This document shows, piece after piece, positions 21,992-33,094 of a stretch of DNA of 64,000 nucleotides. The position numbers and the translations under genes were made by a program. Positions within the stretch are counted from its first letter, which is position 1, and every line of letters starts with the position of its first letter. The stretch covers positions 13,172,007 through 13,236,006 of the forward strand of contig NC_037592.1 in the NCBI RefSeq assembly GCF_003073045.1. The letters run 5' to 3'. The DNA is from Pomacea canaliculata (Eukaryota > Mollusca > Gastropoda > Architaenioglossa > Ampullariidae). The notes under the pieces were generated by a model. That model had not been told where the DNA came from and made no database searches. It was given only the letters and a program-made list of their open reading frames with translations.

Positions 21992-22157
21992 CCCGCGGTT
22001 CTCAAACCGTGCTTACAAGGGGGGCGCGAAGGTGGTCATTTTTTTTAAAGTTTCTTATACCGGTATTAGGGAGATTAGCTTACATTGCTGGCTAAGGGGT
22101 CGAGGACGTACCTTTGTTCGTCAGGGGGGCGTCACTAGTAAAAGGTTGAGAATCGCT
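21992..22157. mobile_element. Short non-autonomous hAT element with empty-site proof
   Basis: The right end, read on the other strand, is CAGCGATTCTCAACCTTTTA; the left end is CCCGCGGTTCTCAAACCGTG. Both fit the hAT end type CAGNGGTTCTCAACC. The flanks are CTACTAGT (21984-21991) and GTACTAGT (22158-22165), an 8-bp target duplication with one change. The duplicated intron at about 15411-15425 reads ACTACTAGTCATAAATT without the insert, so the insertion is younger than the D/E duplication. Confidence 0.75.
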
Positions 22158-22439
22158 GTACTAGTCATAAATTCCAAAACAAAAAGCGTGTGTGTGTGCC
22201 ACATGCGCCGCGACCCAGACATCACAATGCTTAGGTGATAGAGGTGATCTTACTCTGGCGCATGTATCGAACTCTAAAATTGATCAACGCAAATAATCCA
22301 TAACATAAATATTTGCTCACTCTCATGCGCACTTCTGCTCGTAGACGAGATAATGCCCTTCCACCCCCAATAAAAAAATGAACCTCCGCTCACCCAAACG
22401 GCTCGTGACACACATGACCTCTCAAACACTTGCATTTCG

Positions 22440-22602
22440 AAAGTTATAATTTATAATTGTGATGTTTATATGAAGATAATTATTTGAATTTCAATTAAAT
22501 TTTTCGCTGGCTTCATAATTTTTATAGTTAAAATTTCATTTTAAGGATGAAGCGTTGGGGATGAAGTGTCTGGGGATTAAGTGACTGGGAACCGATTATA
22601 TC
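22440..22602. mobile_element. Truncated copy of the foldback element in unit E
   Basis: Only the right arm of the element seen whole at 16570-16977 is present, ending CTGGGAACCGATTATATCAA exactly as in unit D. Its left boundary abuts sequence equivalent to 15713. One deletion therefore removed the left arm, coding exon 1 and the intervening intron. Confidence 0.7.
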
Positions 22603-22679
22603 AAGTTGCCATAAGCCTAAAAGGCAAACTCAAGTAACAGATAGTGAATTTTATAAAGTATCTATATGCTTTGATGCAG

Positions 22680-23714
22680 ATTGCATTTCTACACACTCAG
22701 CTGGTAGACGGAGGAAAGACGCTGCTATACGGCGCAGCAAGAGTGGCGCCTGCATACAGAGGAAGTGGAGTCTTAGGAAGATTTCACAGACTAATTCATA
22801 GCAAATACTTCCGGTCACCTACAATTTGCTACATGACCTGTACAGTTTCTGATGTCACCATGACGACGATTGGACAGAAGCTTCTAAGAGCTAACAGACA
22901 GGTGGCTGAGAAAGTACGTTACACCTTGAGAATGTCAGAGTGCTTCTAATTCCTAAAAAAGTAACACAGTCTTAAAGCAATGTTTATATAATTGCACAGT
23001 GTGATGTAAAAATGTTTCTGAATATTTATAGAAAAGATTGTAGCTAAAGGTATTAGGTAATGTTTTAAAATTAAGAATTAATAAATATTTTTTTTTAATT
23101 TACACACTATAAGATGAAACAACTCAACACATAAATAGCAATCCTCGATTGCAGAAAATGACAAGTGTCGTGCTGACATCATTTGATGTTAGTTTCAAAG
23201 TTTGTAAAACTTCAACACGTTTTCCGGGAATACGAACACTCTAATGACGACATGTTATCTATCATGTCTTGTGATGACAGCCGCCTTCACCATCTCTTCC
23301 CAGAAGGAAGAATTATTCTCGATCTGAAGCCATACCGACTGATGGCAGCTAACGTGCCCCTCATCACCAACACCTGCACACACCGCGTCTTCCTGGCTAC
23401 AGACGCCAACAGTCCTCCCTTGGACACAGGCTTGCTGTCTGTCCCTACAGTCCTGTCTTCAGGAAGCTACTTCACTTGCAGTAAAGGTACCCGGTACATA
23501 ACTGATCTTTTTGGCGAGGGAAGTGAAGAAGAGCTGCGCGCGCATATCACGTGGCACCTGTTGCGATCAGCTGACGTAGGAAACGGAAATGTTGTCTTCA
23601 GCATCTTCTACACCAGAGGGTTGGCTGACTTTCTCGCAGACCTGGCAAGACTTTTCCACTGCGAAAATCAAGTTTGTCCTACAATAAGCTGATCGCGTTA
23701 GAGCAAGATGTTTG
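22680..23714 (+). pseudogene. NATL-E: NAT16-like gene lacking exon 1, exon 3 frameshifted
   Basis: Exon 2 (22680-22913) is a perfect 78-codon GNAT core with YRGSGVLGRF and correct splice sites. Exon 3 (23155-23714, type I) starts after GATTGCAG and reads KMTSVVLTSFDVSFK. It then reaches a stop right after RTL, because ACTCTCTACTGATGATATG of the relatives has become ACTCTAATGACGACATG, a net loss of two bases. A further single-base loss (CTGGCAAGAC for CTGGGCAAGAC) lies near 23643. Exon 1 is absent: sequence collinear with unit D jumps from its 15.71 kb to its 16.84 kb equivalent. This copy cannot make the full enzyme. It is a young pseudogene, sister to NATL-A and NATL-D in different parts. 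Confidence 0.8.
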
Positions 23715-25580
23715 AAATTTTAGTTTGTTTTATACTTTGATTGTTGCTGTTGTTTTTATATTTTAATATGTTTCTTAAATTTTGCTATCAACATCAGTTG
23801 TCTAAAATCATTTAAATGGGGATTTTTCTGGAGAAAGCATTTATGATATTAGAATCAGTATAGTTCAAACAAGATTTTATCATAGTGCAACCGTGAAATT
23901 AGCTTGCTATTCATATTCAATATCCCAACCACTTCTATTTGACATGACTGTGCTTACAACAAGCATTTCAGTTTCTAAATTAACAACTGAAATGCTGCAA
24001 TATATTTGTACACAGCGCAGATTTAAAGAAACTACTGAGAGGACTATTACTGGTAACTGGTTATCTGTAGGTAGGTCTAAGAATAATAATAAATATTGGC
24101 AAATCATTCAATTATATCTTTGAATACGAGAACATTTACAAACATTGATGTGATGCATGTTGTATTCCTTATTGTTGTCATACATCCTGGCTAGTAGAAC
24201 AAGTGCAATCAGATATGCGGAATCCCATGATTTGGACTGTACTCGCTGTATAATAATATAGCAGTGTTAGCTAGATAACTCATTACCTATAATTAGGTTT
24301 TTTTTCCTTTTTAATTGTTTTTCCAGCAAACATAACAGAGATGTAACTTTTCAATGTTTTCTATTACTTAGATATTTGTATATGTTATGAAACTCTTGAT
24401 TTATTCAAATGTACTTCACAACAACTAGTTTATAAAAAGAGCTTACAGATATTAACTTGATGCCCGTTAGTTTTAGTTTGTTTGGCTTTTTATTTTACTT
24501 TATTTATTGTGCTATGAAGGTATCATGTCACTATGTCTATAGTCTATCTTTATGCCTAACTAGATGGTTTGAAGTTATATAAAACAGAATTATATTTTCT
24601 GAAGTATACAGATTTCTTCTACGATGATAATCGTAAGTAACATTTTAGGAGAAGGTGGAAACAAGATATTGGTTTTCCTTTAGTAGGCTTTATACATGCT
24701 ATCACTGCGAGTGTACTGCATTGTCCCATGTAATAAGTTATAAGCCTGGTTTTGAAATTTTCCTGCATTCTTTTTTAAAATATAAACAAATATTAGTAAT
24801 TTAATTTTGCTGTAACTGTCAGTAGGCGCAGTCTGCGGGGCACTGAGATGGGTCTGAAGTGTTTGGGCCTGGCAGATGCCATGGAGTACTTGAAGAGTTT
24901 TGTTGTTGTTGTTCTGTAAGTTAGTTGGAGTTGTTTGCTTTTGGCCTGAAGTATGTTGGGTCACTCGTCCCGAGAGACAGCATCATTTAGTAATAACATC
25001 TAACCCGAGTGGAGGCGTTAGTGGTGTTTTGTTTGTTTTATTGTTTCTACGAGTTAAGATAATTTGTGTGTGTGAGTGGAAGATATATATTTCGATTCTG
25101 CAACATCAGTCACCAGTGACTGTTGGTACAATGGAGCAGCAATAACCATCGACTGAAATTGAGAGCTGCAATGCAATGCAATTTATTCAGTTCAGTCTCT
25201 AAACCTAGAAACGTCGTGAGATTTTTCGACACGTGACTTCTTCACAGTCGGGCAACTACTGCCACAACACACAGTAATAATCATCAAGAGACTTGTTCAG
25301 CGCCGTACCCAGGCAATAGCTGCGAGTACAGGGCTTCGTCAACAAGACGAAACTAAACGTAAGTAACGATTCGCTTACCGTAAAAGTAACAACGAGAAAA
25401 TTCAAATATCCACACAGTATAGAACCTGACTTCTTGATATCAAAGCTTGCATGAAGATTGCTCTTCCGGTAATCTCTTTCTCCGTAGGTGACACTGTCAC
25501 TAAGTATCATACAACACATGACGAGCAGCTGATAACATGTGTTACAGGGCCACCCCGCTCCCCTTTCCTTTCCTTCTATC
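23715..25580. other. 3' flank of NATL-E and unassigned sequence
   Basis: The stretch 23715-24620 is a duplicate of the flank behind NATL-A. The stretch 24620-24735 (GGAGAAGGTGGAAACAAGAT, TTTAGTAGGCTTTATACATG) matches 43155-43255 behind NATL-H and, weakly, 7200-7260 in the exon 1-2 intron of NATL-B, so it is another old array block. From 24800 to 25580 nothing is recognised. Short open frames there show no family signature. Confidence 0.45.
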
Positions 25581-25581
25581 A

Positions 25582-25771
25582 CAGATTCTCAACCTTTTTC
25601 GCGACTGTACCCCGAGATGGTGAAAGTATTCCTCGGGTACCCATCGCGCGTAGCTTTGTGCATAAAAGTATTTATTTTCATAATGGCGTGTGCCTATTTA
25701 TGTCGCTGTGTATCCCTGAATATTTCTTGCCGTACCCCTAGGGGTACACGTAGCATCGGTTGAGAACTGCG
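25582..25771. mobile_element. Short non-autonomous hAT element
   Basis: The left end is CAGATTCTCAACCTTTTTCG and the right end on the other strand is CGCAGTTCTCAACCGATGCT, the hAT-type CAG...TTCTCAACC ends. An internal GTACCCC near the left end and GGGGTAC near the right end extend the inverted symmetry. The flanking 8-mers (TTCTATCA and a sequence near GTGTATCG) match only partly, so the insertion is old or the target duplication has drifted. Confidence 0.6.
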
Positions 25772-28080
25772 GGTGTATCGACGACACTGTCACACCATCA
25801 AATACTAATTAATGATACTTTAGTGAAGGGTGGCAGAAATCGTTTTGATGTTTTCAGAATATTTTCTTTTTTATTGCAAACAGGATGCATTCTTATGTCA
25901 GCTAAGGTCATAGGCCAGATAATTGTTGTATTTTGTTCAGTGGGTTAGACATAGAGCTCTGTGTACCGAGTAGAGAAGAGCCTCCCACTATGTAACCTGA
26001 GTTTGTAAGTGCAGGATGCACCGTGAACTCAGCCAATAAGGAGTGAAGACGACCCATCAGAATGTCTCTTCTTACGACCCAGGAAAGTTTAGAAGATTCG
26101 GTTATTGCATGGTGGTGTTACCGACGGTAAATGAGCCCAGAAAGACACATTAGTTGTGTTAAAGATCACATTAAAACTGCCTTGCATGCCTGTTGGGAAC
26201 AAAGGCAACAATGACATTGAGTTACCTGATATGTGGGTCAGAAAACTGCTTCGAATGTCCCACGAAGAACTCCATGGTGACTTTTGACCCGGCACAGTTG
26301 TCAACCATGTACCCGCTTGTGGCAACAGTAACGTGCCGAGGGTGGATCTGGTGGTGGTGGGACCCCGAGTGTGTTGTTATACCGGCGGTCGTACCTTGAG
26401 TTAAAAATATTGTCTGGGCCTGAAACGCTTTATAGCTTGTCATCTTAAGACAAAAACTTCAGACCGGCTGTGGTTTACGATCTCAGCTTTCGTTCGAGAC
26501 AACCTTTGACAGACACTGAGCAAGTACAGACCTCAACAAATACTCATGCGCAAAAGAACGAAACGTGTAATCGCTGTAAAGACGATGAAAACGAGTTGAT
26601 TGAAACAACAGACCAGACTATGAATATTGTCAGTAGACTATAAAATGACTCAATAACTACAATGAACAATTGTGATGTCTAATTCAGTTATTTTATTCAA
26701 GGAAGACTAGTAGGTGAATTTAAAACTAACGACGAATAATGATTGTTAGAGAAGACATACGAAAATAAATCCAAAAGTTTTAAGTAAAATACATATCACA
26801 GGCCTGATGGTGAGGCTTGTGAGTTCAGTAGCCACCAGCACTGTCTCACGCAGATATGGCTTTACAAAGTGAAAATACAAGCGTGAAGACAAGAAATTGT
26901 ACATAAAATGCCTGTTTTATAAATGCAGACATTTTCACAGTCCATTTGCACAAAATAAAAAGGGAGGGAAAATAAATCTTTTTCAGGAAAATATTATTAA
27001 AGAGTCGTGGGAGGGAGATCACAAGAGGCAAGCAACTCTTGGTAGTGGCTGACTACTAAAGGACAACGTACTTGGTATGACCTCACCTCCGGCGGATATG
27101 GGATGCATAGCACAAGCCTATATACTACTGATGGTAGTTGTTTGCTCCATTGTGTATTTGCTTTTAACAGCATCCGGAGATTTTCAGAGAACTGATTTCT
27201 ATGGAAATGGTTGCATCGTGGGGTTTTTCAATTACAACATGTATTTCTATGTATACCAACGTACTACGTCATCCGCCATGCCAATCTAAATCACGTAGTA
27301 CGTGACAATGGCGAGTGTTGTATCTCGGCCACGATGATGTCCTGTCCTCATGCAGGATGGTCGCCACCTTGTGTCTACCGCCGGATGGACCTTTCCTCAG
27401 TACTACTTCACTCTCAGAAGGAATTTTTTTTTAGACACAACGAACAACGAACAGCAACTCATTAATTATTGTCAAATAATCTAATATTTTTCTGACATTT
27501 GTATTGTACTTCAAAGTCTTTACCCTAGGTGGGTTCTCTCCCTTTTCCTTCAGCTAATACAAAGTAGTCCAAAGTTACAGAATCCTACCCTCTGAAGCTC
27601 AACTAAATCTTCATGAGACCAGATTTCTAGCAAGTTATTTCTACAAGGTCTACACACTGACACCAGGAACAGACACACAATTACTGTCACCAAGTAATTC
27701 TTTGGATTTGGTGTTTTTGAGAGAGAGAAAAAGAGAGTGAGAAAGAGGTGATAGTTTACATAAAAGAAAGTGAGAGATCCAAATGTTTCATGCATGGAAC
27801 ATTGGCTTTTGGATGTGAATCCTACTAAGTTCTCTGCATATTCTAGATATCTTGGATTGCAAAATATTCATTTATTATCGCTTTAAATCTTATGTAATTT
27901 ATCGGGCAAGGGCGCAAGGCTGCTGCAAAAAGATGAGAACCAATGAATTATTTTTTATGTTCATGGCAATTACAAACTTTCTCTTGTAAAAAGGTCGTTT
28001 CACTACGTGTCCGGAATAAGTGTCTAATATTTTTGCATGGAACAGGGTACAGGGTACAGCCATTGAATTTTCAAGTCACA
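25772..28080. other. No recognised gene
   Basis: Several short open frames exist: 26193-26399 plus, with a tryptophan run and seven cysteines; and 27077-27289 plus, 70 codons with one hydrophobic segment. None has a recognisable domain, a convincing splice context or a paralogue elsewhere in the window. The promoter module seen ahead of other array members was not found ahead of NATL-F. Confidence 0.35.
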
Positions 28081-28122
28081 GTTTAAGGATATCTCTTGTC
28101 GACAGACGCGGCTGTCAGTGAC

Positions 28123-30063
28123 ATGGAGCAGATCCCATCAGATGAAGAAGTTTGTGTGGCATCGCTGGCTGACCGAGACTCAGTCGTGGCGATAGACGAT
28201 GACGTGTACAGCGGCCTGGATGACCTCCCTACCACCTACCCGTCTCTTGTGGAAGGACCCGGCGTTCGTGGCTACCTCTACAAAAAAGGAGGCAGAACTG
28301 TAGGTTTATTTTTCGGACATCTATTTCAAATAATTTACCCACATTCCTAATTATAACCCTTCTTCAGCTTAGACATTTTTATATTAAACGTGAAAGTGAA
28401 AAATTGGAACGTAGATATTCGGAATGTATTAACTGTTATTTAATTAAGTATCATCAGCTCTAACGTTTCATTTTTATTTCAGTTTTATTAAAGCTGCATT
28501 AATGTTCGCAAACTGGTTTTCTATTTAAAAGATAACAAAAGCAGGAGTAAGACATATGTCTTTCTCAATATATCCAGTTGCTATTGGCCAATGAAGTCAA
28601 TCAGATGCAACACATTGCATCAACAACATCTAAGGGTCTGTCCGTCAGATTTAATTACACTTGACCTGAATCTAACTAGTCCCTCAGACAACTATTTTAA
28701 AAATTACCATTCACTTGCTCATTCCTTGAGACCAGTCTGACTGCAGCTTATTATAGTCTATTGCACATATACTGTATTTCAAATTGATCGTTTATCCATT
28801 AATGAAGCCTCAAGCGCAAAACTTATTATTAAAGACATTGAATAACTTGGTGCAAGCTGTGTGGCCAGCAAATTTCTGCATCGATATGCTTTGAGGTCTA
28901 AAATGCGAAATACTTGTAATAATTTGAGTTGTTTTTACTTCAAAGCAAAGCCATGTGTGAGTGAAACTAATACTAATATCGTCAAAGAAACTTCATATTC
29001 TTTAAATTATCTGTCTGTAACTATTTTATATCCATTTTGTTACAGGTTGGATTTATGACCACTGAACTGACAGATGGAGGAAGAACTCTGGTTATGAATG
29101 CAGCAAGAATAGTAAAGGAATACAGAGGGAGAGGAATGTTAGGGCGTTTTATAAGAGTGGTCCTTGACCAATATATCCGGTCACATGACATTTGGTACCT
29201 TGCGTTTACAGTTGATAACACCAACATGGCAGTTAATGGACAGAGATTTCTGAGAACATATAGAAAGGTATCCGAGAAGGTGTGTATATGGTTTATAGAT
29301 TTCAAACATAAAGAAATTTTTAACTGTTTTTTGTAAGTAATTTTAGTAATGAATAGCGGTCAATATCTAAACTGCTATTGCAGTAATTTGCTGTAACAAA
29401 TAAGTGAATAATGTAGATGTTCTTTGTCCTACACTTATTTAATATAATTGTCAAATGCTAATACCATTCATTCGGTTTCAGACCGTGACATGCGTCGAGC
29501 TGACTTCCTCTGATTTTAGTTTCCATGGGAAAACGGAATCCTATTGTCCAGGAATGAGAATACTCTCTGGTGATGATATGACTTCTATCATGTCTAGTGA
29601 GTCTATAGTCGACCTGCTTCATCTCTTTCCGGACAGAAGAATGATTCTGGACTGGAAGCCATACCGAGCGATGCCAGAGAACGTCCCCATCATCACCAAC
29701 ACCTGCACGCATCGCGTTTTTGTGGCAACAGACGCCGAGAGTAGTGCCCCGTTGAACAGGTCTCGCAGTTCTCTCCCTCGCATCCTCTCCGCAGGTAGCT
29801 ACTCCAGGTGTAAGATAGGTATCTGTTACACAGCAGATGTTTTTGGTGACGGAAGTGAGGACGAGCTGCGTGCGCACATCACGTGGCACATTCTGCGTTC
29901 CTCTAACGTAGGTAACGGTAACGTTGCTATTACTGTCTTTTACACCAGAAGCTTGCATGAAATGATGGCAGACCTGGGAAAGACCTTTCCACTTAGAAAA
30001 TCAAATCTGCCTTTTACACAGGTAATTTCATTCGAACAAGTGTTGAAGAGCAGCCGTCTCTAA
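28123..30063 (+). CDS. NATL-F: NAT16/histidine N-acetyltransferase-like protein, intact, 330 aa
   Basis: Coding exons are 28123-28299, 29046-29279 and 29482-30063 (59 + 78 + 193 codons), phase 0, with acceptors TTGTTACAG and GGTTTCAG and donors GTAGGT and GTGTGT. Exon 1 is nearly the same protein as in NATL-D (MEQIPSDEEVC..., DDVYSGLDDLP). Exon 2 belongs to the second subtype (VGFMTTELTDGGRTLVMNAA) with loop YRGRGMLGRF. Exon 3 is type II: TVTCVELTSSDFSF, MPENVPIITNTCTHRVF, RAHITWHILR, then NGNVAITVFYTR. The shared exon 1 but diverged exons 2 and 3 imply exon-scale homogenisation. An orphan exon 3 remnant follows the stop immediately. No AATAAA signal was found close by. Confidence 0.85.
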
Positions 30064-30290
30064 ACTAGTACAACTGGCATTCCTTCAGTCACATGCGAGT
30101 AACGAGCTGACATCGTCTGATTCTTGTTCTAATGTGAAAACGAAATCATTTATTCTAGAAAGAAAAACGAACTCTAGTAATTTCATCTTGTCTTTCGTGT
30201 TTTGCGAGTGTGTAGTCGACCTGCTCCATCTCTTCCCAGACGGAAGAATTATTGGAGAAAGGAATCCATAGAGAGTAATGTCAGAGGTAA
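30064..30290 (+). pseudogene. Orphan remnant of a type II exon 3 (copy 3)
   Basis: It follows the stop codon of NATL-F without a gap: ELTSSDSCSNVKTKSF, then CVVDLLHLFPDGRII, then GERNP and a stop. It is almost identical to 2555-2775. Because the intact exon 3 of NATL-F precedes it directly, the remnant may mark an unequal crossover inside exon 3, or the start of a new unit that lost its 5' part. Confidence 0.75.
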
Positions 30291-31290
30291 AGCCCCACAT
30301 TTACCAGAAGCTACATCCGATGTCATCCCCAGTGTGAGGTCCTGTGGAGATGAAAAGCAAACCACGGAGCATGTTCGACAGAAGTGTAGGCACCTTTAGG
30401 AACTGCTAATTCCTCCTATAAATCGTTTTTGGTTGTCTTTTTTCGTACATTAAAGTCGTTGCCAATAAGAAATAATTTTTAAGTGCTATTTCCAAAATGT
30501 ATGCAGGTGTCTACGTGTGTGTGTGTGTGTGTGCTACATCACAGTTTCTAGTACACGATCGTCAGAGCAAAAGTGCAGAACGAGAAGCTTGTGATGTTTA
30601 ATTTGCCAGAGCATGGACTGACCTTGCCACTCGTGCCCCCCCCCCTGACCTTTATCCTTTAAATAACTCCGGCTCTTTTGCTAACTTCTGTGCTTAAACC
30701 GTAATTAAGCAAGCTCTCGTACTGACGAGGGTGCGAACAATCAATTATTACGGACTGCTTTCAGCCGAATGCAGTTTACATAATGTCAATTTAATTATGT
30801 TGTTCTGCAGACACCGTACTAAGTAAAGGAAGGCGAATACCTGGGTGGTTAGAGCGCTAGCCCATAGATAAATGATATCATTAATATTTCACCCCAAAAC
30901 GAGAAGAAATGGTAAGGGGATGACCATAACCATTTTTAAAATAGAGTAAAAAATTTCAATCGCAAACTTAGCTCATAGCTAACTGTAAACTTTAGGTTCT
31001 TCTCTACAGTATCAGTATATATCTCTCTTTTTCCCTCCACTCTCTCACTGTGTGTTCAACATTGATATTGTATTCTTTGGTCCTGCTGAATAATAGTCTT
31101 GGGAGATAGTGGGCAGGTCCTGCATAACCAGACCAGTCCAGTCCACCTTCTTTCTATGGCCATTGTAGTGTCCACCCTCCAAGGTTCCTTTCGTTTCGAC
31201 AAAACACAGTACACACTCGCCCTCTACAGAAGGTGGGGATTAATTGCTGAAAGGACACATGGGGCAATTGTTTCCTAATGATTCGTGTAT
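30291..31290. other. Duplicated spacer between orphan exon and promoter of unit G
   Basis: It is collinear with 2776-3674 and clean, with few indels. It includes a GT microsatellite near 30515-30532 and a run of C at 30637-30645. It also keeps a segment (30300-30415, CTACATCCGATGTCATCCCC) that unit B lacks but that the noisy copy and 19105-19165 retain. No gene is seen. Confidence 0.55.
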
Positions 31291-31591
31291 GCAAGACGTC
31301 TGCTACCCTACACGAACCTGTGATTGGTCAGTTACATCACGTGGCGTTGATTCCATTAACACACTGGCCTATGATATTGTTCATGTAACTGTCTAATTAC
31401 ATAAAAGGACCTGGCATATGTTTTATTTTCTGTCTGGTTTCGTCGCTCAGAAGGAACAGCGGCCGATTCCACACTAAGGACTTTAACAACAAGTATGTTT
31501 CCTTTTTCTGTCATTAATCTATCGTCTTATACTGTGTGCATCTCGTGAGTATTTGGGAAGATAATTCCCTTTTCAGTAGCACGGCAGTCGA
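31291..31591 (+). promoter_or_regulatory. Promoter and 5' leader exon of NATL-G
   Basis: GATTGGTCAGTTACATCACG at 31322-31341 runs into CACGTG. The TATA-like ACATAAAAGG is at 31399-31408, a transcription start is inferred near 31430, and the leader GGAACAGCGGCCGATTCCAC lies near 31454. A strong donor GTAAGTACC begins at 31592. It is nearly identical to the module of unit B. An ATTGG motif about 78 bp upstream of the TATA-like box is a plausible CCAAT-box spacing. Function is inferred. Confidence 0.6.
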
Positions 31592-33018
31592 GTAAGTACC
31601 AGTCATTCAGTTCATTTTTAATCTTTTTTCTGAACGTATCTTTATAAAAATGTTTGTCGTTGGAAACATCTGATGAATGTTTGTCGGGTGTTTCTAATGG
31701 AAACTATGTGCATGCAAAACGTCTGCTCGCATAAATGAAACCCTGATTGGTCATCTGTGTCAAGTGGAGTTTAATTAAACCAGCGATGCACTATTTCCTA
31801 AAGTTTGGGTGAATAAACCTTTTCCGTTTTTAGATACACGTCTACCAACATTAGCATGCACAAAACTCACCCAAACGTCAGGATCGTGGATGTGTTAGCC
31901 ATGAGAAAACCTCAACCAGTGAGAGAACTGAAACATGTATTAATTAGGTAAATCATGACATCACAATTTGACCTATTTCTAGTCCGGCATCACTGAAGAC
32001 GTTGACACCTTTCCGCTCCACTGTGCTCTACAGTCTCGCGCTCATCTTGTGAAAACTCTCACCGACTCCGACGACTGTACTGCTGATGCCTGTCATTTTC
32101 ACAGGCTAGTGTTGGTACAGCAGCTAATAATTTTTCAGTTGCTGGTTGTTGTTGGGCCTAAAGCGAGACGACTCTATGTAGGCGACTGTCCAACGTCTTT
32201 ATTACCTCCCCTACCACCACTCTGACCAAGTTCTCTCCAGGATAACAATCGTTCTTTCCAGTGTGATCACTTTCATCGCCGCGAGTAGGCTTGAAGATCG
32301 ACAGTGCCTCATTTACCTTCGATAGGATCCTGAAATAATAAAAGATCGCTACCCAAGCTTTCTGAAACTTTTACCGTTGATACAGGGGATGACATACTGT
32401 CAGCAGACATAAACGGATAAACGGACGAGGATGAGGAGGATCATGGAGTCACGGATTTTAATTTGTCTTTCTTTAGGCAGAAAAAGGCTATGAAGACAAG
32501 CTGTTCTTTTCAATAACGCTGAAAGACATGACAGATAAAGCATAGCACTGACACTGAGCAGGGGACTGGGGGCAGGGGGATCGCTGGGCATCGAGTCTTG
32601 AAGTACACAGAGGTCGATACGTCGATACGGCGATACTAGATAATGCATGACGATTTTCATACCAAAGCACATAACATTTACATAGAGTGAAAAAAAGTAG
32701 GAGAAAGAGATATAACACACACAGAGTGCAGCTATATAAATATAAATTCTTTTAAACAACAATGGAAGCTTAGGCTGTGACGTGGCTTTTGGGTGTGACT
32801 CCTACTAGGTGTCTGCATTTAGTTTATTTAGTTAGTTAAGTAATTAGTTATTATTGCTGTAATAGAACCAACAGAACCTTGTGTCGTTCTTAGGGCAAGG
32901 CTTCCACAAACCATAAGAAAAAATGAATATTTGTGTGTGTGTGTGTGTGTTCATGGCAGTTACAAACGGTCAAAAGGTCGCTTCAATACAACAATGTGTC
33001 TCTCATCTATTTTACAGG
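31592..33018 (+). other. Leader intron of NATL-G, with a degenerate second promoter block
   Basis: Near 31710-31775 the sequence GCAAAACGTCTGCTCGCATA ... CTGATTGGTCATCTGTGTCA again resembles the start of the promoter module, without the TATA-like part. The block 31985-32665 matches unit B. Relative to unit B about 250 bp are missing at about 32690. A GT microsatellite lies at 32933-32950. The intron ends at the acceptor CTATTTTACAG (33008-33018). Confidence 0.5.
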
Positions 33019-33094
33019 GAACAGCTAGCCCCTACTGAATTTTCACGTGACATCTCGAGAACATTTCTTGTCGACAGACGTGGCTGTCAGTGAC

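Noticed and set aside
29458-29958. 166-codon open frame on the minus strand opposite exon 3 of NATL-F
   Set aside because: It is the antisense of a conserved coding exon. The same shadow frame is shorter in the paralogues and has no splice sites or domain.
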